Of a DNA stretch of 64,000 nt, positions 55,885 to 64,000 are shown in pieces (position 1 is the stretch's first letter; every line of letters begins with the position of its first letter). This stretch comes from Shewanella sp. 10N.286.48.A6. Its GTDB lineage: Bacteria; Pseudomonadota; Gammaproteobacteria; Enterobacterales; Shewanellaceae. The translations under genes were made by a program, and so were the position numbers. Location of the stretch: the NCBI RefSeq assembly GCF_002873135.1, contig NZ_MCVI01000035.1, positions 3,965 to 67,964 of the forward strand, in the 5' to 3' direction. Under the pieces are notes generated by a model. It was not told the origin of the DNA and ran no database searches. It saw only the letters and a program-made list of their open reading frames with translations.

Positions 55885-56277
55885 ATGTCTGCAACTCAGT
55901 ACTACGGCACTGGCCGTCGTAAAACATCAACTGCTCGCGTATTCGCTAAAGCAGGTAGTGGTCAAATCGTTGTTAACCAACGTCCACTAGATGTATATTT
56001 TGGTCGTGAAACTGCTCGCATGGTTGTTCGTCAGCCTCTAGAGCTAGTTGAAATGACTGACAAACTTGACATCTATGTAACTGTTAAGGGCGGTGGAACC
56101 ACTGGCCAAGCAGGTGCAATTCGTCACGGTATTACTCGTGCATTGCTTCAGTTAGACGAAGCTCTACGTCCTTCTTTACGTTCTGCTGGTTTCGTTACCC
56201 GTGATGCTCGTAAAGTTGAGCGTAAGAAAGTTGGTCTACGTAAAGCACGTCGTAAGCCACAATTCTCAAAACGTTAA
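55885..56277 (+). CDS. rpsI: 30S ribosomal protein S9
   Basis: 130 residues, E. coli length. [15 protein letters not shown] at the N terminus and the basic tail ending QFSKR that reaches the P site. GGGAG seven to eight bases upstream. Cotranscribed with rplM, 15 bases apart. Confidence 0.98.
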   Translation: MSATQYYGTGRRKTSTARVFAKAGSGQIVVNQRPLDVYFGRETARMVVRQPLELVEMTDKLDIYVTVKGGGTTGQAGAIRHGITRALLQLDEALRPSLRSAGFVTRDARKVERKKVGLRKARRKPQFSKR

Positions 56278-56293
56278 TACGTTTTCAGAATTC

Positions 56294-56322
56294 AAAAAAC
56301 CCAGCTATATGCTGGGTTTTTT
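56294..56322 (+). terminator. Terminator of rplM-rpsI
   Basis: AAAACCCAGC-TATAT-GCTGGGTTTT followed by T residues. Confidence 0.93.
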
Positions 56323-56444
56323 ATTGGCTTTTTTTAGGTAAAAACGCCAATTAGTCATTCGATGTAATGCGATGACCACTTAGAAGCGTTATGGTGTAGT
56401 CGATGTTTTTTGCTAATGTGTAAACCAAATAGTGGAACTAGACC

Positions 56445-57996
<1,552 letters not shown>

Positions 57997-58001
57997 CACA
58001 T

Positions 58002-58029
58002 AAAAAGGCCGCTATTTAGCGGCCTTTTT
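58002..58029 (+). terminator. Terminator of purA
   Basis: AAAAAGGCCGCT-ATTT-AGCGGCCTTTTT. Confidence 0.95.
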
Positions 58030-58167
58030 AATATGCAGAATTAACAAACCTTAGACGATAAAATTGAAACTGTAACTCCGCGCAATTTCTCTTCTTTTTA
58101 CTGCTTTTTTAAAATCATTTTGGCAATTCAAATAACCACTAAATATTATTGTTTGTGCAGTTAATAC

Positions 58168-58194
58168 TCAAGATATAGGCTATAATGCCGATGC
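58168..58194 (+). promoter_or_regulatory. FliA (sigma-28) type flagellar promoter of motX
   Basis: TCAAGATA (58168-58175), an 11-base spacer, then GCCGATGC (58187-58194). The consensus is TAAAGTTT-N11-GCCGATAA, and the spacing is exact. A sigma-70-like TATAAT also lies within the spacer at 58181-58186. Since ATG 58185 is inside the promoter, translation must start downstream. Confidence 0.7.
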
Positions 58195-58226
58195 ATAGAG
58201 TAACTAAAGTGTCATTGAGAATCGTT

Positions 58227-58844
58227 ATGCTGCGTTTATGTTTGTTGGTGTTGTGCTTACTGCCGAATTTAGCTGTTGCTGAATTAACCGCGGTGGATAT
58301 CTATGGTGATGAGCAATTAATTAAATTGATCCGCAATGATGTTTATTTAAAGCAAGTTAAACGCGATGACTGCCAACTAGTGCAAGATATTGAAGCTAGA
58401 GCAGAAGTACTCCAGCAGCCCATGTATCAGTTTTTATGGGCCGAAATGCTCAACCATGGTGTGTGTGTAGATAAACACGCTTCCCGTGGCATGGCGTTAT
58501 TACAAACTGCTGCAGAGCAAGGTAGCGCTGAGGCGATGCTGAAACTAGCCGAATATTACTATCACGGTGAAATGGTAGTGCAAGACAAAAATCGAGCAGT
58601 GCAATATGTGATGCCGGCAGCAGCCAATGGCGATCTGCCTGCAAGATTGATGTTAGTTCGCCTATACGGCGAAGGTTATGGTAGCCCTGTTGATTATCAA
58701 TTAGGTTACCATTGGTTATATAACAGCGTATTTAATGATGCCGCGACACAGAAAAAAGCCACATCATTATTGCAGATGTTAGCCGCTAAAATGCCCGCCA
58801 GTATAATAGAGCGAGCACAGCAGCCACAGCTGCACAACCGCTAA
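58227..58844 (+). CDS. motX: Sodium-driven polar flagellar motor protein MotX
   Basis: 205 residues from ATG 58227, with GAGA eight bases upstream; ATGs at 58185 and 58191 lie within the promoter. A signal peptide (LLVLCLLPNLAVA) is followed by a Sel1-repeat domain (SRGMALLQTAAEQGSAEAMLKLAEYYYHGEMVVQDKNRAVQYVMPAA). Two cysteines, DDCQL and HGVCV, match the conserved pair of MotX. The purA-motX-rnr order is as in Shewanella and Vibrio. MotX forms the T ring with MotY and anchors the stator. Confidence 0.88.
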   Translation: MLRLCLLVLCLLPNLAVAELTAVDIYGDEQLIKLIRNDVYLKQVKRDDCQLVQDIEARAEVLQQPMYQFLWAEMLNHGVCVDKHASRGMALLQTAAEQGSAEAMLKLAEYYYHGEMVVQDKNRAVQYVMPAAANGDLPARLMLVRLYGEGYGSPVDYQLGYHWLYNSVFNDAATQKKATSLLQMLAAKMPASIIERAQQPQLHNR

Positions 58845-58879
58845 GACTCCCACGAGGGAGTAAATTATTTGGAAATTGA

Positions 58880-61354
58880 ATGATCATCGATCCTCATTTT
58901 GAGAGAGAGCAAGACAAGTACGAAAACCCAATCCCAAGCCGTGAATACATACTAGAGTATTTGCGTGAGCAAAAGTCACCTGTCACCAGAGAACATATCG
59001 CCGCCGCGCTAAAAATGGTTGATGAAGACCACTTAGAAGCGTTAAGAAGACGGCTGCGCGCCATGGAGCGTGATGGGCAACTGGTTTATACCCGTGGCCA
59101 TAGTTATGGTCTTCCTGAAAAAATGGATCTGCTTACCGGTACGATTATCGGCCATCGTGATGGTTTCGGATTTTTTAAATCTGATGAAGGCGGTGACGAT
59201 CTCTTTATTAATAATCGTGATATGCAGATGTATTTTCACGGTGATAAAGTGTTGGCGCAAAAAGCAGGTTCCGATCGCCGTGGACGACGTGAAGCGCGTA
59301 TCGTTCGTTTAGTGCAGCAGCGCAGCGCGCCATTAGTCGGCCGTTATCATGTTGATGCTGGCATGGCATTTGTGATTGCCGATGACAGACGCATTACCCA
59401 AGAAATCTTGATTGCCAAAGAAGACGCTAATGGCGCCAGAGCTGGCGACGTTGTTGTGCTTGAATTAATCCGTCGTCCTGGACGATTTGTTAAAGCGGCA
59501 GCTAAAGTGACCGAAGTGCTCGGTAAAACAATGGCGCCAGGTATGGAAATTGAAATTGCTCTGCGCAATTACGATTTGCCTCACAAATGGTCAGCTGTTA
59601 TTGAGAAAAAACTTAAGCGCATTCCGGATGAAGTCCCAGAGTCTGATAAACAAGGTCGCGTCGATTTAAGACATTTACCCTTAGTGACCATTGATGGCGA
59701 AGATGCCCGCGATTTTGACGATGCTGTTTATGCCGAAACTAAACCTAGCGGTGGCTGGCGTTTATGGGTCGCTATTGCTGATGTAAGTCACTATGTGCGT
59801 ACAGACTCGGCATTAGATGATGAAGCGAGATCCCGTGGTAACTCAGTGTATTTTCCATCGCAAGTTATCCCGATGCTACCAGAGAAAATCTCTAATGGTT
59901 TGTGTTCACTAAATCCCCATGTTGATCGCCTTTGTATGGTGGCTGAGATGACCATTTCAGCTGCGGGTAAACTATCGGGTTATAAGTTTTATCCGGCAGT
60001 GATGCACTCACATGCGCGTTTTACTTACACGCAAGTGGCAGCCATGCTAGAAGGTGGCAAGATTGCCCCTGAGCATGAAGCTTTGTTCCCGCATCTTCAG
60101 TGTTTACAGTCGTTATATTTAACCTTAAATGAGCGCCGCGCAGAACGTGGGGCGATTGCGTTTGAAACCGTTGAAACCCAGTTTGTGTTTAACGAGCAAC
60201 GTAAAATTGAAGCAATTGTGCCCCGTAGCCGTAATCAGGCACATAAAATCATTGAAGAATGTATGATTTTAGCCAACGTCGCTTCAGCTAAGTTCGTCAA
60301 AAAGCATAAAGGTGAAGTGTTATACCGTGTGCATGAGTCACCTTCAGAAACCAAGTTGGCAAACTTCAAAGAGTTTCTGGCAGAACGCGGTTTATCAATG
60401 AATGGCGGCACTGAACCTACGCCGTCAGATTATCAGGACTTAATGCTGAAAATTGCAGATAGACCGGATGCTGAATTGATCCAGGTAATGTTACTGCGCT
60501 CAATGAGACAAGCGATATACACCCCTGATAATGACGGTCACTTTGGCTTGGCATTAGAAGAGTATTCACACTTTACCTCGCCTATTCGTCGTTACCCTGA
60601 CTTAGTCTTACATCGCGTTATCCGTTATTTGTTAGCGGCAGAGCAAGGTGAGATGAAGCAGAAGTGGACCCCAGAAGGTGGCTACCATTATCTACTTGAA
60701 GAGCTAGATAAACTGGGCGAAGAGTGTTCAACTACTGAGCGCCGTGCAGATGAAGCCACACGTGATGTCAGCGACTGGCTCAAATGTGAATACATGCAAG
60801 ATCATGTTGGTGATGAATTTGAAGCTGTCATTGCTTCAGTGACCAATTTTGGTTTGTTTGTACGTTTAAAGGATTTGTATATCGATGGCTTAGTGCATAT
60901 CTCAAGCTTAGTCAGCGATTATTATCAGTTTGACCCAATGCGTCAGCGTTTGATTGGCGAAAACACCCGCAAGGTTTATCAAGTGGGTGACGAGGTCAAT
61001 GTCAAAGTTGCCGCGGTTAACTTAGATGATCGTCAAATCGATCTGATCATGATTGGTGATCACGGTAAGAGCCGTAAGAAAGCCAATAAGAAGCCATTAA
61101 CAGCCAGAGAAAGAGCCAATCTTGAAGGCGCTAAAATGGGCGCATCAGCAAAAGGTGAGCCAGCTGCAGAGTCGTCAGCAAAGGGGCGTTCTGGCAAAGC
61201 GGGTAAAAGCACAGCGGGCAAAGCGAAAAAATCTGCCACTAAAGGCGGAAAAAAGCGCAAGCCTGCAGCTAAAGCTGCAAATAGTTCAGCGGCTGGTGTA
61301 ACATCACCGGCTGCTAAAAAACCATCGACTAAAGCAAAGCGCAAGAGAAAATAA
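58880..61354 (+). CDS. rnr: Ribonuclease R
   Basis: 824 residues. Order of domains: N-terminal winged helix ([22 protein letters not shown]), cold-shock OB domains, the RNB catalytic domain with [15 protein letters not shown] acidic cluster, then an S1 domain ([32 protein letters not shown]), and a Lys/Ala/Ser-rich basic tail from about residue 735. A processive 3'-5' exoribonuclease for structured RNA and rRNA quality control. The gene is 35 bases after motX and four bases before rlmB. Confidence 0.97.
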   Translation: MIIDPHFEREQDKYENPIPSREYILEYLREQKSPVTREHIAAALKMVDEDHLEALRRRLRAMERDGQLVYTRGHSYGLPEKMDLLTGTIIGHRDGFGFFKSDEGGDDLFINNRDMQMYFHGDKVLAQKAGSDRRGRREARIVRLVQQRSAPLVGRYHVDAGMAFVIADDRRITQEILIAKEDANGARAGDVVVLELIRRPGRFVKAAAKVTEVLGKTMAPGMEIEIALRNYDLPHKWSAVIEKKLKRIPDEVPESDKQGRVDLRHLPLVTIDGEDARDFDDAVYAETKPSGGWRLWVAIADVSHYVRTDSALDDEARSRGNSVYFPSQVIPMLPEKISNGLCSLNPHVDRLCMVAEMTISAAGKLSGYKFYPAVMHSHARFTYTQVAAMLEGGKIAPEHEALFPHLQCLQSLYLTLNERRAERGAIAFETVETQFVFNEQRKIEAIVPRSRNQAHKIIEECMILANVASAKFVKKHKGEVLYRVHESPSETKLANFKEFLAERGLSMNGGTEPTPSDYQDLMLKIADRPDAELIQVMLLRSMRQAIYTPDNDGHFGLALEEYSHFTSPIRRYPDLVLHRVIRYLLAAEQGEMKQKWTPEGGYHYLLEELDKLGEECSTTERRADEATRDVSDWLKCEYMQDHVGDEFEAVIASVTNFGLFVRLKDLYIDGLVHISSLVSDYYQFDPMRQRLIGENTRKVYQVGDEVNVKVAAVNLDDRQIDLIMIGDHGKSRKKANKKPLTARERANLEGAKMGASAKGEPAAESSAKGRSGKAGKSTAGKAKKSATKGGKKRKPAAKAANSSAAGVTSPAAKKPSTKAKRKRK

Positions 61355-61358
61355 GTAA

Positions 61359-62102
61359 ATGAAAAAACAAGATATCATTTTTGGCATTCACGCAGTAGAA
61401 GCTTTGCTAAGCAACTCACCTGAACGCGTCATTGAAGTTTGGGTATTACAAGGTCGTGATGACGAGCGTTTATTACCATTAATCAAAAAAGCGACAGAGT
61501 TTGGTGTGTCTGTACAAAGTTCAGGTCGTAAAGTACTAGATGACAAAGCATCGAGCACTCAGCATCAGGGTATTGTTGCACGAGTTAAAGCTGCTAAAAT
61601 CTTGGCTGAAGCGGACTTAGATGCTTTATTAGAAAAGACAGACCTACCATTTTTGTTAATTCTTGATGGTGTCACTGACCCACATAATCTAGGTGCTTGT
61701 TTACGTAATGCCGATGCTGCCGGTGTACAAGGGATTATCGTACCAAAAGATAACTCGGTGGGACTGACGTCAATCGTGAGCAAGGTTGCTTGCGGCGCGG
61801 CTGAAACGATTCCATTATTCCAAGTTACCAACCTTGCCCGTACTATGCGTCATATTCAGCAAAAAGGGGTGTGGATTATTGGTGCAGCTGGTGAAGCGGA
61901 TTGTGAGTTATACCAAGCAGACTTAAAAGGGCCTTTAGCCATTGCGATGGGCGCAGAAGATAAAGGTTTACGCCGTTTAACCCGTGAAAGCTGTGATTCA
62001 ATTGTTTCCATTCCAATGGCGGGCAGTGTTTCGAGTTTGAATGTGTCTGTAGCGACAGGTGTTTGCTTGTTTGAAGCAGTGCGTCAACGCTTAGTAAAGT
62101 AA
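61359..62102 (+). CDS. rlmB: 23S rRNA (guanosine-2'-O-)-methyltransferase RlmB
   Basis: 247 residues (E. coli 243), SpoU family with the trefoil knot motifs [36 protein letters not shown], and [18 protein letters not shown]. An N-terminal RNA-binding domain precedes. Methylates G2251 of 23S rRNA. Operon with rnr. Confidence 0.97.
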   Translation: MKKQDIIFGIHAVEALLSNSPERVIEVWVLQGRDDERLLPLIKKATEFGVSVQSSGRKVLDDKASSTQHQGIVARVKAAKILAEADLDALLEKTDLPFLLILDGVTDPHNLGACLRNADAAGVQGIIVPKDNSVGLTSIVSKVACGAAETIPLFQVTNLARTMRHIQQKGVWIIGAAGEADCELYQADLKGPLAIAMGAEDKGLRRLTRESCDSIVSIPMAGSVSSLNVSVATGVCLFEAVRQRLVK

Positions 62103-62130
62103 TTTACTGAACGGTTAAGCAGATATTGAA

Positions 62131-62153
62131 GCGGGCCTTAGGGCCCGTTTTTG
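62131..62153 (+). terminator. Terminator of rnr-rlmB
   Basis: CGGGCC-TTAG-GGCCCG followed by TTTTTG. Confidence 0.9.
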
Positions 62154-62213
62154 TTTATCTGGGGTTTGAGAAACCAAGCCAACGCTAATCACTTAATATT
62201 AGATTAGTGCGGA

Positions 62214-62957
62214 TTACTGGAAGGTATATAGCAAGTTAAATGTGGTGATGGTATCGGTTTTTACACTGTCTTCAGGTACCACTGCTGTGTATCTCACGTT
62301 CACCCCGAGTTTAAAGGCCCAATCCTGTAAAAAGGTATTTCTATAACTGACATCCAAGGTCAAGGTATTGTTATCTTCACCAATTTCTGAGGTTAAATCG
62401 GCATTAAGACTGGTATATTCTTGCAATTTAATATTGTACTTGGCTGCAGTACGTAAAATGATGTCTTGGTTGGCTGCTGGGTTTAGGTCCGAATCCGTTG
62501 CTTTGGGTAAGTCATAACGAAAACCGGGACCAACTTCTAAACTCAGGCTTTGGTTATAATTTGAGACCACATCAAAACCATAACCAGTAGAAACCGTCGA
62601 CAGTTTGGTATAACTACCAAAATCATCCCAAGTAAATTCCCCTCGGCCAAAAATATAGCCGCTTTCTAGCTTATAACTCGACTGGGCAAATACATCATAC
62701 TTTTCTGCCGTGGTAGAGTCTTTATCTGCGGCGTAATACACCTTAAAGGTAAATTCCTGACGGGCTTTTTCAGTATCATAATTTAAATAAGTTCGGCCAT
62801 TAAAGTTCTGCGACTGGTTGTTACCGGTATTGAGTTGCATACCCGCTTCAATTTCAGCTTTAAAGTCACTTGGTGGCTCTTTATAGTCAGGGGGAACAAG
62901 TGCCCACGCTGAAGACGTAGTGAGTAAAGAAGATATGAAGATGCAGACTTTTTTCAT
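62214..62957 (-). CDS. DUF481 outer-membrane beta-barrel protein
   Basis: 247 residues with a signal peptide (LLTTSSAWA). Alternating beta strands and a C-terminal aromatic residue (NLLYTFQ) fit a small outer-membrane barrel of the DUF481/YdiY type (GMQLNTGNNQSQNFNGRTYLNYD). Function unknown. Single gene facing rlmB. Confidence 0.85.
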   Translation of the reverse strand: MKKVCIFISSLLTTSSAWALVPPDYKEPPSDFKAEIEAGMQLNTGNNQSQNFNGRTYLNYDTEKARQEFTFKVYYAADKDSTTAEKYDVFAQSSYKLESGYIFGRGEFTWDDFGSYTKLSTVSTGYGFDVVSNYNQSLSLEVGPGFRYDLPKATDSDLNPAANQDIILRTAAKYNIKLQEYTSLNADLTSEIGEDNNTLTLDVSYRNTFLQDWAFKLGVNVRYTAVVPEDSVKTDTITTFNLLYTFQ

Positions 62958-63199
62958 TACGTTGTTTCTATATAGTTATTAGGAACGCCTGAAATACGGA
63001 TGAAGCGCCATAATACCTGTATTCGCAGTAGCTGCAAAGCGCTCAATGGCTTCATCTGTGTATTCAATATCAAATTAAATTTCACGCTGGTTATTGTTTT
63101 TTGCTGGGTATTTTCATTATTTACCGTCATTGCTGTCAACGCCTGCTTGAGTGAGTTAATCAGTTAAAGGTAATAAAGCATGCACCACACAAGTATTGC
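62958..63199. other. Upstream region of DUF481 / rpsF
   Basis: A minus-strand open frame of 60 codons (62957-63139) overlaps the DUF481 start and has no ribosome binding site or family, so I treat the stretch as divergent promoter DNA. Confidence 0.5.
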
Positions 63200-63228
63200 T
63201 TGAGTTTTGTGCGGGCTTTATGTATCAT
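63200..63228 (+). promoter_or_regulatory. Sigma-70 promoter of the rpsF operon
   Basis: TTGAGT (63200-63205), spacer of exactly 17, TATCAT (63223-63228). Transcription start expected near 63235, leader about 90 bases. Confidence 0.65.
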
Positions 63229-63280
63229 CCCGCGCTTAAATCAGTCATTTAATTCCGTTCCTTGCCTCCAACTTGGTCTG

Positions 63281-63322
63281 ACTGAGCCACACGTGAGGCT
63301 AATTAACCGTAAGGAGCAATAA
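63281..63322 (+). promoter_or_regulatory. Candidate S6:S18 leader of rpsF
   Basis: A stem AGCC/GGCT (63285-63300) encloses ACACGTGA and is followed by single-stranded CCG and the Shine-Dalgarno AAGGAG. S6:S18 leaders use a bulged stem plus a CCG element; the match is suggestive only. Confidence 0.35.
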
Positions 63323-63727
63323 ATGCGTCATTATGAAATCGTATTTATGGTTCACCCAGATCAAAGTGAACAAGTCCCAGGTATGATCGAGCGTTACAGC
63401 AGTGTAATCACTGATGCTAACGGTACTATCAGCCGTTTAGAAGATTGGGGTCGTCGTCAATTGGCTTACCCAATTCAAGACCTACATAAAGCTCACTATG
63501 TTCTTATGAACGTAGAAGCAACTGCAGAGTCTATCGAAGAGTTAGAAACAGCTTTCCGTTTCAATGACGCTGTTCTGCGTAACATGGTAATGCGCACTAA
63601 AACTGCTGTTACTGAAGCTTCTCCAATGGCTAAAGCAAAAGATGAGCGTGATTCACGTCGTGCTCCTACTGCTGCACCAGCTGCTGAAAAAGAAGTTGAA
63701 GCAAGCGCTGAAGAAACTGCTGAATAA
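63323..63727 (+). CDS. rpsF: 30S ribosomal protein S6
   Basis: 134 residues. [25 protein letters not shown] and [26 protein letters not shown] are the S6 signatures. The C-terminal tail is acidic and Ala-rich ([17 protein letters not shown]), as in E. coli where RimK adds glutamates. AAGGAG is seven bases upstream. Confidence 0.98.
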   Translation: MRHYEIVFMVHPDQSEQVPGMIERYSSVITDANGTISRLEDWGRRQLAYPIQDLHKAHYVLMNVEATAESIEELETAFRFNDAVLRNMVMRTKTAVTEASPMAKAKDERDSRRAPTAAPAAEKEVEASAEETAE

Positions 63728-63734
63728 TTAGTCT

Positions 63735-64000
63735 GTGATTAATCACTTAGTGTTGACCGGAACGATAACTCGTTCAAAGCGTTTTGATAGTCCCAGCGGC
63801 ATTCCCCATAAGGTGATTACGCTAGAACACAAAACACAGCGGTATGACGATCAAATGTTGAGAAATGTTTATTGTCTGATCCAAGTCATATTAAGTGGTA
63901 AGCGCTTTAACAGCGTAACAGAAGAATTAAAAGCAGGTGTGCAGGTCCAAGTTGAAGGGTTTATCTCTTTACAACAAGGGCGAAATGGCCAAAATAAATT
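63735..64000 (+). CDS. priB: Primosomal replication protein N, PriB (3' truncated)
   Basis: GTG start at 63735, eight bases after the rpsF stop; the frame stays open to the window end (88 codons). INHLVLTGTITRSKRF, SPSGIPHKVITLEH and VQVEGFISLQQGRNGQNK match E. coli PriB, a dimeric OB-fold single-strand-binding protein of replication restart. Its position between rpsF and (outside the window) rpsR-rplI is the usual one. Confidence 0.92.
   Translation, partial: MINHLVLTGTITRSKRFDSPSGIPHKVITLEHKTQRYDDQMLRNVYCLIQVILSGKRFNSVTEELKAGVQVQVEGFISLQQGRNGQNK

Noticed and set aside
62957..63139. 60-codon minus-strand open frame before the DUF481 gene
   Set aside because: It overlaps the start of the DUF481 gene, has no ribosome binding site and no recognisable features; the space is more likely promoter DNA.

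Overview
The window looks like chromosome of a Shewanella or close marine gammaproteobacterial relative. The evidence is an OmcA/MtrC-type outer-membrane multiheme cytochrome lipoprotein, a Cu/Zn-efflux permease of the SO_0444 type, the purA-motX-rnr-rlmB and rplM-rpsI orders, and the close match of housekeeping proteins to their gammaproteobacterial relatives. Base composition is moderately AT-rich. I recognised no tRNA, rRNA, CRISPR array, prophage or complete insertion sequence. The species is not determined.

Layout. 1-8 kb: metal-efflux permease (cut by the window edge), a nonaheme surface cytochrome with a textbook class II CRP promoter, an S1/P1 nuclease and a large Oar-like TonB-dependent receptor. 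7.7-19.4 kb: small mixed units, namely two GNAT acetyltransferases, a monooxygenase, a radical SAM protein, lipoproteins, an Xre regulator/membrane-protein pair, MscS, uridine phosphorylase, an NfeD-SPFH-SPFH operon and a glycosyltransferase. 19.5-24.4 kb: an accessory stretch with a DUF2971 gene, palindromic intergenic repeats, and a LruC-domain secreted protein followed by a lipoprotein. 24.5-33.5 kb: RidA, uvrD, ubiA, an esterase-like protein lacking its nucleophile, a membrane protein, a MazG-like pyrophosphohydrolase, fre and ubiD.

33.5-36.7 kb is the oddest part. It has three imperfect 80-90 bp repeats, a tryptophan/asparagine/glycine-rich secreted protein, an array of about four 279-bp units with strong hairpins and G-rich loops, and an orphan IS3-type OrfA protein. 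It may be a rearrangement joint between two blocks of core genes.

36.7-64 kb is dense core genome: mgtE; the rpoN-hpf-ptsN-rapZ-npr nitrogen-PTS cluster; kdsD-kdsC-lptC-lptA-lptB for lipopolysaccharide synthesis and transport; mlaFEDCB for phospholipid retrograde transport, with ibaG and murA; degQ-degS envelope proteases; zapE; rplM-rpsI with a likely autoregulatory leader; purA; motX behind a FliA-type promoter; rnr-rlmB; a DUF481 protein; and rpsF-priB running off the right edge. Together the lpt, kds, mla, murA and deg genes form a large envelope-biogenesis block, with yrbG beside kdsD and the divergent mla operon starting next to it.
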